A stretch of DNA of 64,000 bases. Source: Trametes villosa. Lineage: Eukaryota; Basidiomycota; Agaricomycetes; Polyporales; Polyporaceae. The stretch covers positions 1-64,000 of the forward strand of contig PUDQ02000024.1 in NCBI GenBank assembly GCA_002964805.2, given 5' to 3'. Made by a program: the position numbers and the translations under genes. Shown here in pieces: positions 10,892 through 22,343 of the stretch. How positions within the stretch are numbered: position 1 is the first letter of the stretch; each line of letters starts with the position of its first letter. A model generated the notes under the pieces. That model saw only the letters and a program-made list of their open reading frames with translations. It had not been told where the DNA came from and did no database searches.

Positions 10892-11692
10892 GTGTCGACG
10901 CTGCACGCTGCGAACGACGTGGATGGAACCGACAGGAGGAACTTGAACGGACTGTGTACGATAGATGTCTGTACGATGAGCACTGTACATGTACAATGAA
11001 GCCAAGATACCGAGCAACCAGAATAGCACGCTTGCCACGAGCGAGAACCTCCCAGACCAGGCAGACGCGAGTGACGATGAGATGGCGAACGAAGATGGTT
11101 TCCAGAGCGACCGAGAGTCTTGGGACCAGGTACAGCAGCTATAAGCCACACCCACGAGAGAGCAGGGATGGCGTGCTGAGCGAGGCTGACCGGGAGGAGG
11201 TCCCGAGAGAGCGGAGACTTGGAATGCCGCGGTGGGTAAAGGTGCGCAGCGTGTGCACACCCGAGCCCCGGGCGTCCAGATACAGAAGCGGCGAGCGTGG
11301 ACTCCCTCCGGAGTCTCACCACCGTCCACGCAGCCAGACGGCGCGGACAAGATCGATGTCATCCCGTGCTATCCGCGCATCGTGTATGGCCGCCAAGTCG
11401 CTACGCGCGAGCAGCACCCGCCGCGCTGCCAGATGACCACGCGCAGCCCTCGCACGGAGCCAATGCCGGGGTGGAGAATGTAATGCGGCGCGCGGGGCGC
11501 CAGCCAGGATCCGGGCGGGCGAGCGCGCTCGGGGCGTGCATTTGCAAGCAGGTGGGCGTCGGGGGACAGCTGGGCGAGGGCGTCGAGAGCCGCGCGGGCG
11601 GATTGGTCAGCCGCCCGTCGCCGTTTCCTCGTCAGTTTGTCGTCGATCTCGTCATGCTGCCGCCACTCTTTCCTGCGCTCTGGCCAGCCGCG
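10892..11692. other. Intergenic, no gene recognised
   Basis: This is the region between the small Cys/His gene and the CYS3 promoter. It holds only short ORFs without support. Confidence 0.5.
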
Positions 11693-11700
11693 TTTATATA
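11693..11700 (+). promoter_or_regulatory. TATA box of cystathionine gamma-lyase gene
   Basis: TTTATATA lies 71 bases before the ATG at 11771, followed by a CT-rich leader. Confidence 0.5.
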
Positions 11701-11770
11701 ACCCGCGCGCCGACCTGCCAGCCGCACATCCTCCTCCGACCTCCTCTCACATACCCCTCCTGCACGCGCG

Positions 11771-13216
11771 ATGACTCCCGCAGTACTCAACGGATCAGCG
11801 TCGACCTCGAACGGCCATGCGAACGGCGTTCATGCTGCCAAAAAGGGCTCTCTAGACGGCTTTGGGACGCGTGCCATCCACGCGGGTTCGGAGGCCAACG
11901 AGGAGACGGGCGCGGTCATCCCGCCCATCTCCCTCAGCACCACCTACAAGCAGCACGGGATCGGGAACCACAAGGTGCGCCGCAAAGATGCGTAAAGCTG
12001 GTCTTACAGGCGGCTGACCCGCGCCGCAGGGTTTCGAGTACTCGAGATCCGGAAACCCTAACCGGAATGCATTCGAGACGACGCTCGCGGCGCTGGAGTC
12101 TGGCGGCGCACACGCGCTCGCGTTTGCGTCAGGCTCCGCGACGACCGCAACGGTCCTGCAATCTCTTGGGCCCGACGCGCACATCATCAGCGTGAACGAC
12201 GTATACGGCGGCACTTTCCGCTACATGCGCCGAGTCGCGGCGGAGAACCAGGGCCTCGAGACCACGTTCGTCGACCTCGAGAAGGCTGACGAAGAGACGA
12301 TCGCCGCCGCGTTCCGGCCAAACACCAAGGTCCGTCTCCCCATTCCGCGCACGCTCCCCGAGACTGACCCTCCCTCTCCCTCTAAATATAGCTCATCTGG
12401 ATAGAGTCCCCGACGAACCCCACCCTGCGCCTGATCGACATCCCGCGCATCGTCGCGCTCGCGCGCGCGGCGCCCTCGGACCCCTACGTGCTCGTCGACA
12501 ACACCTTCCTCTCGCCCTTCTACGCGTCCCCGCTCCTCCAGGGCGCGGACGTCGTCATGCACTCGCTCACCAAGTACGTCAACGGCCACTCCGACGTCGT
12601 CATGGGCGCGCTCGTCCTCCCCGCGCACCGCGCCGCCTTCGCGGACAAGCTGCGCTTCCTGCAGAACGCCATCGGGGCGGTGCCGAGCGCGTACGACTGC
12701 TGGCTCGCGCAGCGCGGCGCGAAGACGCTGCACCTGCGCATGAAGGCGCACGGCGCGAACGCGCTCGCGGTCGCGCGCGCGCTGCAGCGCTCGCCGCACG
12801 TCGAGCAGGTCGTGTACCCCGGGCTCGCGGACCACCCGCGCAACGACCTCGCGTACCGCTCGCTGTCCCCGCACGCGCGCGTGTTCGTCGACCGCTACGT
12901 GCAGGACCACGGCGACGCCGCGGGCGGGTTCCCGTACGGGGGCATGATCTCGTTCCGCATCCGCGGCGGGGCACGGGAGGCGGAGCGCTTCTTGACGGCG
13001 ACGAGGCTGTTCACGCTTGCGGAGAGCTTGGGCGGCGTGGAGAGTCTGGCGGAGCTGCCGGCGCAGATGACGCATGGGAGCATCCCGCCCGAGGAGCGCG
13101 CGGCGCTGGGCATCACTGACAACCTCATCCGGCTGTCGGTGGGTGTTGAAGAGGAGGAGGACCTGGTTGCGGACGTCGAGCAGGCGCTGGAGGCGGCGCT
13201 GTCCGCATCCGCATGA
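11771..13216 (+). CDS. CYS3: Cystathionine gamma-lyase (PLP-dependent)
   Basis: This is a 442-residue member of the Cys/Met metabolism PLP-enzyme family. The enzyme cleaves cystathionine to cysteine, 2-oxobutyrate and ammonia, the last step of reverse transsulfuration. Exons are 11771-11974, 12030-12329 and 12392-13216, all joined in phase 0 by introns of 55 and 62 bases. The family hallmarks are present: FGTRAIHAGSE near the N-terminus, YSRSGNPNRNAFETTLAALE, ALAFASGSATTATVLQSL, VNDVYGGTFRYMRRV, and the PLP lysine in DVVMHSLTKYVNGHSDVVMG. ESPTNPTLRLIDIP and LVDNTFLSPFYASPL complete the active site. The first 30 residues are a Ser/Asn/Gly-rich extension. CYS3 rather than cystathionine gamma-synthase is inferred from length and from overall similarity to fungal CYS3; the homologues STR2 and MET25 are longer or differ in motifs. 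Confidence 0.92.
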
Positions 13217-13887
13217 ACTGGTGCTGCAGTAGGATATCTAGAGGGTCAGTAGATGCGCTTGGCATATTTGTGTGTACTGTACATGTACGTGTAGTATTTA
13301 TATCATAGAGTACGCGACTTCTTGGAAACAAACCCCCCCTTGGAACTCGCTGCGCTTGTCCGAGATCTCGTCCACTCATGCAGAAAACTCATCAGGACCT
13401 CTACCCTCGATGCGGGATCCTAACATAAACGTTCGTGCGATTTCGTTACGATCGTAACATTGCCCCCAAAGCAGCAACTATAAGGTATGTCTATCTCCTC
13501 GTCTCGTTACCATACATGCGCCGGCATTAGACGCAGTACACAAAAGCCTGCGTTTCCCTAAGCGAGTGTGGTTCACGTCTGTGCCCACATGGAGAACACG
13601 TCGCCGTAAACCCCCCTGCTCCCCTGGAACTTCTCCACGCCCTATGGGCGTTCGAAATGCCTGTGAGCTCTGAATGTGATGGGGGTGGAAGGGGCAAGAC
13701 GGAGGCGAGGATATTACGCGGCGATATAGACACTATACACATCGAGTAGTGTTGAGAGGCCCTGTATGGGCTGTTACCACAGGTTAGCATGCACTGAACG
13801 CATCAGCACCCGACGAGGATGTACTGACCCAAGAACAGAGAGCGTATCTTTCCCGCTAGCGCCAGGAAACACGGGTCGTCTTGAAGG
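13217..13887. other. Convergent intergenic region
   Basis: This region lies between the 3' ends of CYS3 (forward) and the DUF6533 gene (reverse). No gene or RNA is recognised; it presumably contains both 3' untranslated regions. Confidence 0.5.
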
Positions 13888-15699
13888 TTAGCGGTAACGG
13901 AAATCCTCGTCCTCGAGCGTGTCGAGCTCTAGATCCCCGAAGGACACGCCGATGTGCGTCGCGCGCGTGCCGCCGTCGAACGCGATGCCGCTGTGCCGGA
14001 ACTCGTCGAAGCTCATCTCCGTGAGCTTCGCGGCGACCTTGCGCAGGTTGAGGAGGACGCGGCTGCAGAGCGTGCTGTGGATCACGCGCAGGGGCCTAAG
14101 CGGGTATAAGAGATGCATATCAGAATTGTAATAAGTGGATTCGGGTAATAGGGTAACAGGGAGGTGAGCGACGTACATCTGGATCACGGACGAGGCTGCT
14201 TTCTGTGTGGCCGTTAGGACGTGTCGGGGACCATGAGGAGAATGGCGCTCACCGGAGCGAGCAACATAAAACATAGGTTCAAAATCGAGAACACCAGCAG
14301 GATCACATAGTAGAGCGATCCTGCGATATCATTGGTTAGCTCCCCGAGTATGAACCGGCAAGTCATAAAGGCCTTACCGTCACGGTACATGATGCGCACC
14401 AGCGGCGATCGGTGTGTCTTGTCCGCTGAAGGAGGTATATCGAATCGGACGCGCTACGCAAGAGACTAGCAACTACGCACCTGACGTCTGCCACATCTTG
14501 TAAAACGTCAAGAGCACAACAACTGACGAACCGACGTCAGCACATTGTGACCAGGCCAATAGACGCAAAAGGCCAAAGCTCACTGGTTTCCGATATGATG
14601 AGAACCATGTATAAGACCCACACCGGCCGGTCCTGCACAGTGGGCACACACCCACCGACAATGTATAACACCATGGGGGATGGATCTGGCATGCCGATGG
14701 TTTGAGCAATGTCATTCCAAGGTCCAAGGTATCTCATCGCTCACACTCTAGATGCGCAAGGAACGCGCGACATACGATGATTGAAGGGATCTATCATCGA
14801 GGCACTAGTCAGAGGTAATGTCAGCCTTCAGCGGCGGCATAGATACACACCAAGATGCCGAGGCCAGCCGCGCCCATCAAGAGACTGACGAAGAGTGAAA
14901 AGTCGTATAACGCCAGCGTTCGCGCCATCAAGATCGCTGACATAGTCATTGGCTTAGTTGGTAGGAATGGAAGGGGAGCTTGCGCACCTTCAGAAGCTAG
15001 GCAGCCAAGGATGTAGGAACCTGCGTTTGCCGCGGTTGTGTCAGAGCGAGGCAATTATCAAGCAATGCATGGACTCTTACCCGCCAGGACGTTGAACTGG
15101 ATTTCGCACGACTATTGCTCTGTTCAACGTTTGTGTGATACGAGCACGCCAACCCGCGACGAACCTTCGGACTTTTCGTGTACAGCATCACTACAAAAAG
15201 TCAGCGCGATAAGCCGTGTGGGCAGGCTGAAGGTTACGCACTAGATATGTTGAACGCCGCGTCGACAATAGGAGAGTACCGGTTGATGATGAAGACAGTC
15301 TTCATGAGGCTCCAGCGCGAAGGCCAAATGTACCTGACCTAAGAAGCATTTCGAAAAGTTGGGTACAGGGGCCTGTGCTGTTGTAAAATCTACTGCTCAC
15401 CTCATCTTCAAGTGTCGCGGTGATCTCGAGGCACTAGGGTTGCTTGTCAGGTCACGAATTGGTTTGACGCGAGGAAGAGCGTACCACGAGCGTGAAAGAT
15501 ATGACTATGGTTGTGGATAGCACCCCCTCTCAGCCTGAGCATGACGTGATGAATTAACAGGGACGACTCACCTCCAGCGTACTGTCGATCACTGTGAGCT
15601 CAGACCCAGATCCCCGTTTGAGATACTCGAGGGCGGACTCACCTTGACCAGATCCAACAACGGCAGATTATACTCAACATCCTCCAGCACCCACGACAT
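13888..15699 (-). CDS. DUF6533 multi-pass membrane protein, 14 exons
   Basis: This is a 308-residue protein of the basidiomycete DUF6533 family, of unknown function and with about seven predicted membrane helices. The exons in transcription order are 15643-15699, 15572-15598, 15401-15433, 15242-15338, 15165-15190, 15081-15096, 14988-15020, 14847-14936, 14584-14739, 14481-14522, 14378-14425, 14253-14320, 14177-14202 and 13888-14095. All phases agree and total 927 bases. The signature ATLEDEVRYIWPSRWSLMKT followed by VFIINRYSPIVDAAFNIS is typical of the family. Later helices include MARTLALYDFSLFVSLLMGA, VWVLYMVLIISETIVVLLTF and YYVILLVFSILNLCFMLLAP, and RVIHSTLCSRVLLNLRKVAA marks the conserved end. 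The exon 1/2 acceptor and the exon 8/9 junction are the least certain. One exon is only 16 bases. A related gene lies at 27389-34171. Confidence 0.82.
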
Positions 15700-16398
15700 G
15701 CAGGGCAACGGCCCGAGTCCTCTTCGACGTGCGCGCGGTGCAGAACGGCCTTCCGAGGTCTATGACATGCGCCCACGCAGAGCCCGAGTGACAACGGCGG
15801 CGACGAGAGGGACGGGGGGCATCGCCGCGTCCCGACGCGACCCACTGCATTTTGTATAACCACGGCATGCCGCCCGCTCGCGAACGCGCAGGGTCGCCGT
15901 GTCCTGTCTCCCCGCGCCCGCCGTGCTCGGGAATCATGGTCCAGAAGTCGCCCGCCATTCCACTGACGGCAAGACGCCTAGCCGCGTCAGGGGGCTGATG
16001 GCGGTCTCCAGCGCATTGAATCAAAGGATGGCCTTTATCATTTGGAGCGGCGCGCCGCTGGGCCTTTCGGAACCCGGCAGCGGCACCTACGCCGGGTAAG
16101 TAGCGCCGCAGTAAGTATCAGGACTTGAAATGACGTCCGTACGTACAGCACGAACTGCTACCGAATGTTACTGCTCCCGACAGGCCGTCGTCGTCGGTGG
16201 CTGCTGTTACCCTACATGGACTTTGTCTCCTGCTGGAGGCGCGATTCGACGCGATGCTCAAGCGGTATTGCAATAAGGTGCAGTGCGGGCGTGTTGTCGA
16301 CCGGCGGCCACTTACACTGATCCTGCGTCGACGTTTCCCAGCTATGCTGCTAATTGCAGGTACTCGGCTGCCCGGGCACTAATGTCACCTAGCGGCGA
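15700..16398. other. Intergenic, no gene recognised
   Basis: This is the upstream region of the DUF6533 gene and holds no supported ORF. Confidence 0.5.
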
Positions 16399-16917
16399 CT
16401 AGGTGTCCACCAATACATCGCGTATACTGTCGCCATGACTTTGGCGAGCCGGAACGCAGCGCATTCGCCCAAGCGACTGGACACTGTTGGGCAGCATCTG
16501 GGTGTCCCGGCGCAGGGACACGTGAATGGCTTCATCTACCTCGATACTTCCTGCCACAAACAGGTTGTGCCGATAGCACCGGGCTAGTAGCAGGACATCG
16601 ATCGTCCGTCGAGCTGTCGCAAAGGTGAGTCGGAGGGCGAATTATATGTGCAGCAAGTACTGCTTACCTTCCGAATTGCCGTCGGAAGAGGCTGAAATCC
16701 GGCCGATTTGCATGCCGTTACCGGATGTCTGCGCTGTTGCCTTATAGTAATGTGTTCGCGGCTCTCGGGACTGCCTGAGATTCCAACTTTCTTGATCTGG
16801 GCCAATGCATCCAGCAAGAGGATGCGCACCGCGTTCAAGATGGTCGTCGCGAGAAACCCGAAGACTGACTTCGCCACGAAGACGCCAAAACACGTGGCAA
16901 GCCGGCAATTGCCGTCT
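16399..16917 (-). pseudogene. Possible relic or 3' part of an unrecognised membrane-protein gene
   Basis: Three reverse-strand blocks read through plausible introns: 16788-16917, a block from about 16728 to 16668, and 16399-16613. The first holds a hydrophobic stretch, CFGVFVAKSVFGFLATTILN followed by AVRILLLDALA. The last reads ARRTIDVLLLARCYRHNLFV and ends at VLVDT before a TAG. The joins use a weak GTTGGA donor and a GTAAGC donor, and phases agree. No 5' part with a start codon could be joined: upstream residues HKSDKSVMFVEEVYG resemble the loop before a late helix of DUF6533 proteins but do not splice in phase. I therefore list it as a possible decayed paralogue. It may equally be chance. 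Confidence 0.25.
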
Positions 16918-17336
16918 CTGCAAACAAAGGTTGGCGCACTTGTGTACTCGCGCCATAAACCTCTTCCACGAACATGACGCTTTTGTCAGACTTATGCAGC
17001 CTTGTGGTATGTGCGAATTCCAGCTACCATCCAAATTAATCTGTGCTTCTTGGCTGTCAGATTCCGGCAAAACACTTGCCATTACCTAGTACTTATCCCC
17101 CGTCTTCTTCCATGAAGTCGAGCACGGTCACTTGGTTGCTTAGTTCAGAGCGAGAGGTAAGTAGTTTGATGCAGACCTATGAAGACGACGGTAATGAGGA
17201 TGCAGATTTCTGGTACAATTTGGGAAGATGACGATCTATCTAACAAATACAGATTCCAGAGAGCGAGGGTATTTTGTCCATGCAAGCCGTGACTCGGGAC
17301 GAGATACCCGTACACGGCGGGAGAAGGCCCCCAGCC
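16918..17336. other. Intergenic, no gene recognised
   Basis: Nothing beyond the unjoined fragment described for the neighbouring relic is seen. Confidence 0.4.
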
Positions 17337-18389
17337 CTACTTCCCCAGGTTGTCCGACCACGACTCATACTGGTCGATCTCCTTCGTGAGCGCATCGATC
17401 TTCTCCCGGACGAACGCAATCGAGTCCTTCCCGAGTGGGAAGTGCAGCGGCGGGCTCGGCAGGCGCGACAACTCGAGGATCTTCGCGACGGCGGGCGCCG
17501 CCGCAACGGGCTGGAGGTCCGCTTCGGTGTCGGCGTGCTGGCCCGCACCCTTCAGGAACGCGCCGCGAAACTGGTACACAGGCAGCGCGGGGTTGTTGTA
17601 TGCGGGGTGCTGCGGGATGAGGATCATGTTCGTGTCGAGGTTGAAGACGGACGTCTTGAACGAGCCGGGCTCGATGATCGAGACCTGCAAGGCAAGTGGT
17701 CTGAGGAGGCACGGTGCTGGCGATGGCGGAAGAGGCTGACCTTGATGTTCCAGGCGGGGTCGAGCTCCTTCGCAAGAGACTCGCTGAAACCCTCGAGGGC
17801 TATCGAGCGAATATCGTCAGCAACATGCAACAGCGACCAGGATATCCAATGCATTCACCATGTTTGGATGCCGCATAGAACCCGATGATGGGCGCGCCCG
17901 CCAGGCCGGCCATCGAGCTGTTCTGCAGGAGCAGCCCGCCCTGAGGCTTGTTCTCCTCCCGGAAGAACCGCACCGCGCGCTGCGAGATGTGGACCGCGCC
18001 CCAGAAGTTCACTTCGACCTGCGAGCGCGCGACGTCGTCCGGGAACGACTCGTTCTCGCCCACCGCGACGAAGCCGGCGTTGTTGAACACGATGTCGACG
18101 CGCCCGAACGCCGCCTTGGCCTGTGCGAACGCGTTGTCGATCTCGTCGATCTTCGTGACGTCGAGCTTGACGACGCGGAGGCGGTCCGCGGGGTACTTTG
18201 CGACGAGGTCGTCGAGGACGGCGGGCTTGCGGAGGGTCGCGACGACTTTGTCACCGCTCTCGAGGGCTTGGATGACGGTCTCGCGGCCGAAGCCAGTGGA
18301 GGAGCCGGTAACTGCGGGATAACAAGTCAGGTATGCATCGAGCGGGAAGCAGGGGCACACATACCCAGCCAGACGCGGGAACCAACCAT
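17337..18389 (-). CDS. Short-chain dehydrogenase/reductase, copy 1
   Basis: This is a 294-residue classical SDR that would use NAD(P)H to oxidise or reduce an unknown alcohol or carbonyl. Exons are 18365-18389, 17859-18311, 17741-17799 and 17337-17684, phases 1, 1, 0. The cofactor loop is VTGSSTGFGRETVIQAL (TGxxxGxG), the adenine-contact region is VKLDVTK, the central motif is NNAG (IVFNNAGFVAVGE), and the catalytic Ser...YxxxK set is SSMAGLAGAPIIGFYAASKH. The C-terminal part ends in IDQYESWSDNLGK. The protein is nearly the same as the one at 25925-26988, with the same four exons and exon lengths of 25, 453 and 59 bases, so the two are recent duplicates in opposite orientation. They differ mainly at scattered residues and in the last exon around QHADTEADLQPV. 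The first exon encodes only eight residues before the cofactor loop. Confidence 0.9.
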
Positions 18390-19274
18390 TATGTTGGGGA
18401 TTTGTTTCGAGTGTTGGAGGGAATTCGGTGAGTTTGTCGGTCGGTGAGTTGATGGTGGCATCTACTCATGCTGCCCTTCTTATACTTCGCCATGTTGCAC
18501 GCTGCCCTCTGCTGCTCTCTTCAACCAGTAGCTCGCTGGACTCTGCGCTCAACGTTCGGCAAAGTGGCATGTAAGCGCGGTGGCGGCTGTTGCTCAGGTG
18601 AGACAGTCGAGCCTGACAAAGCCGCTCGCAGAGTGGATAGCCGCCCGTAGTAAGTAGCAGGTGTTTCCATCGGGTCGACAGGGGCTTACTCATTCATTCC
18701 CCCTGCTTTCCGAAGGCGATATGGAACAAGCGTTCTACATTCCTCGCTAACACCCTCATTAGTGCGCCTTCACCGTATAGGAACACTGACTTGCGACGCG
18801 CCGCACCTCGGACTTGCACTCAATCACTCATCCGCCTCTTCCGAGCAACTCGGAGATATCGTCCCTCTCCTGCTCGTTCAAGCAGCAGTTGTGCTTGCAC
18901 ATACGGGAAGTTCACGGGCGAGTGTGGGATCATAGCAGCTATGCTTGCGGATCCTCGCTTCGTCAGGATGAAGAGGCCAACTGGGGGCTCATACCGACAT
19001 AGCTAGGCGAAGGCCAGAGACGTCGAGGAACATCCAGCATTCACCATTGCTTGCCATGCGGCATAGGCGCGACAACCATGGCGTCACCGTGGCTGGTGCG
19101 CGTATGCAGATATAACGAGTAGATTGTGCGTCGTGCTTCGAGTCCAGGATGCGTATGCTAGGGATACATTGTGTGTGTGCGACCTCTGAGTTTCCGTATT
19201 CAAGCTGCGGTCCTCGTCTTCTTCTTCATCTCTCATCTCCTCGCCCGTAAATATCCCCACCCGGGTCCCGTATG
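18390..19274. other. Intergenic, no gene recognised
   Basis: This region is upstream of SDR copy 1 and downstream of the next reverse-strand gene. No ORF, RNA or repeat is supported. Confidence 0.5.
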
Positions 19275-20162
19275 CTACTCGACGTCGTCGTCGATCTCGA
19301 CCCACTTGCCGCGCGTGTCGAGCCGGACGTCAAAGTCCCACTTCTGGTCGTCGACCCACTGGTCCTTGAGGAACGCGTCGTACCACTTGATGTGGTACTC
19401 CCCGTCCGCGTCCACCCGGTACCCTGCCACACGCGGGTCTGGCCCGAGGTACTCATGCCTGCAGGGTGTGGGCGTGCGAGTAGGTGGGTGCGAGGGTTTG
19501 AGTGCGGGTGGGACGCGATCCAGCAAATGTGCAGGGAGCGCGCGAGGAGTGGAGAAGCAGACGGGGGCAATAGTTGGCATAATCCCGCATGAGCGGCACA
19601 TCTCCCTCGCGCGTACGCACCCAGACGGCGGGGACGCATAGGGCGAAGGGAAATGGCGCGCTCAGCTTGGATAGTGCCCCTTACGGAAGGTGCGGGAGCG
19701 TGCTCACCTCTTCGCAAAGACGCCCTCCCCTGACACATAATTCGGCCACTCCTCCTCCCTCGCCCTCCTCTCCTTCTCGCTCTCCCCCTTCACAAGCCCC
19801 TTCGCGCCCTTCGCGCCCTCGCGCTCCGCGCCAATAACCTCCGCATAGTGCGCGTGCACAAACTGGTTAATGTCCGTGCCGGGGAAGACGGTGCGGACGT
19901 CCGCGCCGTGGCGCGCGCGGTACGTGCGCGGGAGGTGCACCCGCGTGCGCGCGCGCACGACGCGCTTCTCGAGCGGCCAGCGGTGCACGGACCACGCCGT
20001 CACGCGGCGCACGCCCGAGATCTCCTTGAGCGCGGCGTCGCGCGCCTTTGGGTCGGCCGCGGGTTTTGGTTTTGGTTTTGGTTTTGGTTTAGGGGGCGCA
20101 GAGGCGGCGGGCGCGGGTGGGAGGACGGCGTCTTGGGGTTCGGGTTTGGGGACGACGGCCAT
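19275..20162 (-). CDS. Conserved-looking protein of unknown function, about 220 residues
   Basis: The reverse-strand start is the ATG at 20162. Exon 1 (19708-20162) begins with a Pro/Lys repeat tract and continues with EISGVRRVTAWSVHRWPLEK and FPGTDINQFVHAHYAEVIGA. The last exon ends YHIKWYDAFLKDQWVDDQKW and then TRGKWVEIDDDVE. A phase-consistent model uses exon 2 at 19621-19660 and exon 3 at 19275-19451, giving 223 residues. However exon 2 reads on sensibly to about 19563 (VRTREGDVPLMRDYANY) and would then join exon 3 one base out of phase, so the middle is uncertain. The basic N-terminal half suggests a mitochondrial or ribosome-associated protein, but I cannot place the family and assign no function. 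Confidence 0.6.
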
Positions 20163-20983
20163 GCTGGGCGGGTCGGCAAATTGAAACGTTGGTAAACACG
20201 CTTGAGGGTATTCGTGTGGTGTTTATTGAGGTCCTTGAGGGTGAGTTGGGGTCGAGTCTTGTGCTCGAGAGCTCAGAAGGGGTGTTCTGGCAGGCTGGAG
20301 TGTCGCGCGAGCAAAAAATCTGCGGCGGGGCTCGTCCCGATATGGTGATCCCGCTACCGGATATGGCACCTCTACGATCACATCCCGCCGGCCCGCCTCC
20401 GAGAAACACGGAGTCGTGTACAGCGTGTTTGCGGACGGCGGGAGACGGCGGGCGGTCGATGAGCACGGCTGGGTTGACTGCTCTACCCCGACAAGGCCGA
20501 AGAGCAGCCACAGTCATGACGGCGCATCTGCCACGTCCGCGCACATTGCGTAGTTCCGTGTCGCCGGAAAGGTGTGCACCAGGCAGCGGCACGAGGATGT
20601 GAGTCGCACGGACGATAGCGGATTCACGGAATGTCAATGTGGCTGCTGGGACGTTGAGTATATGAGTATATGAGTCTCTGGCGGATGCTTCGCGCTGCTG
20701 TCGACATGGCACAACGGCGGCGTCATTGACAAAGACATGTTATTGAAGTATCATGATGCTGCTACGGAGAACCAAGATGAGCGCGCGGAGAACCTCGGAA
20801 GGCTCGATAGGGCATCCCGGAGCCCTCCAAGATCACGTCTAGAGCCGCCCCGGTCGCAGCCATATCGCCCGAACAAGTGATGATGTCGCCGAGCAGCAAG
20901 CAGCCCCAGACTGAGAGAGCCCAAGCGGAGAGTAACTCGGTATGGGCGAGGAAGACTCGCTCGTCCCCACGAAATTTGCGGGG
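20163..20983. other. Intergenic, no gene recognised
   Basis: This is the first part of a 2.2-kb region between the unknown gene and the ammonium transporter. No supported ORF is seen. Confidence 0.45.
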
Positions 20984-22343
20984 AGATAAGTGGTGCGCCA
21001 CAGGGACCAGGGCCGCTCGCCGTAGTCCGAGACGCAGCAGGAGCCTCCGTTCCGCAGATAAACGAGCACAGCTTGCTAGCTTGCCGCGGCACCGGCGAGA
21101 TAAGTGAGAGGGGCGACTCCAGCGAGAGGGAAAGGCCAAGGAAGTCTTAGGAAATGCAGGGCGGGTGTTTGCGGTGTCGTCTGACGTCGCCTGCGTGTTT
21201 ATATGACCGAGCCGCTGCGGTACGGCTATCTTGGTACACACATGTGCCGCGAGTGAATATCGGCCTCTCTTGGCGGAGCGGGGCTTCTCAGGCGTGGCCG
21301 AGGTGCGTTGGCACCTAAGGTTGGAGAAGCGAGTGCTCAAAGAGAAGCGTCACCGAGAGAAAAGGAAACCAAATGGGCTACGACGCACGATGATCGATGA
21401 TTTCCGCTGGTGGACGGAGGATTGCTGGCACGAGTCGGCGAACATTCCCCCGTTCGGCAGGGCCAGGAACCCGGGGCCGTCAAGGATGCGCGAGAAGAGA
21501 TGGGCCGAGTCGGGAGGTCGCGACGATTGCTTAGCGGACGTCGCAGGCGAGGCGGCAGGGGCGCGCGTCGCAGGCTGACGTGTGTGTGTATCGCAGCCGA
21601 CGGGCTGGACGTGCGCCACCAGGCGGACGAGAGGAGGGCATGGTGGCGGCCGGGACGGGATCGTTCGCGCTATCTCGCCCGCTATATACAGCCCAGAATC
21701 CGGCAGGCGAGTGCAGCGGAGGCATCAGGCACGCGCGCCGCTCCTTATCGGGCAATGCAAGTTGGGGGATCGGGCTGTTGGGATCGCGTCCTTATCGCAC
21801 AGCTTCCCCGCGCGACAGGCGCTGCAACAACCGCCTCCACGCACACACAGATAACAAGAGACCCTCGCCGCCGCCGCCGTCGCTGCAGGCCCGGCGCTGA
21901 ACATCCTTCTGTCGCCGGCGTGGCTCGCGCAGACGGGTGCGGGCAGTGCGTTGCGACCGCGAAGGCGAAGAAGACGATAGAGTTGGACGCGGGACGGGCT
22001 TGGCTGGTGGAGAGGCGGATATGGGCGAGATCTGGGAGAGCGGGGGCGATAAACTGGGGGGCTGTGATTGGCCGATAAGGAGGACGCGTCCCCGCGCTGT
22101 CAGAGGACTGGCCCAAACAGCGCGTCGGTGGTCGAGTGCGCGTCTCTCTCCCTCCGCTGCGAGGGACGGTGTTAGATACATATATGATACTATGTCTGCC
22201 CTTATCGCCCCGCCCTTCTCGCCAGCCGCCCTTCTCCCTCCTGCGACCTTCTCGCCGTCGAAGTCGTCCCCGACACCGACGCGCACCCGACCCCCGCCCC
22301 GACCGACCCACTCAACAGCGCACACCCCCCGCCTCGAGTAGCC
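20984..22343 (+). promoter_or_regulatory. GATA-factor site cluster upstream of the ammonium transporter
   Basis: HGATAR-type sites, the binding core of fungal nitrogen GATA regulators, occur at about 20984, 21056, 21098, 21670, 21745, 21792, 21849, 21975, 22047, 22073 and 22202 on one strand or the other. The four between 21975 and 22202 lie within 370 bases of the ATG. AreA/Gat1-type factors activate ammonium transporter genes under nitrogen limitation in other fungi, so regulation of this gene by such a factor is inferred. In GC-rich DNA the AT-containing core is expected to be rarer than in random sequence, which makes the density notable, but no statistic was computed. The region contains no supported gene. 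Confidence 0.55.

Noticed and set aside
12221..13075. 284-codon reverse open frame
   Set aside because: It is antisense to the third exon of cystathionine gamma-lyase and Arg/Val-rich, a typical GC shadow.
20762..21340. 192-codon reverse open frame with a hydrophobic end
   Set aside because: There is no recognised family, no supporting splice pattern, and the region is better explained as the upstream region of the ammonium transporter.
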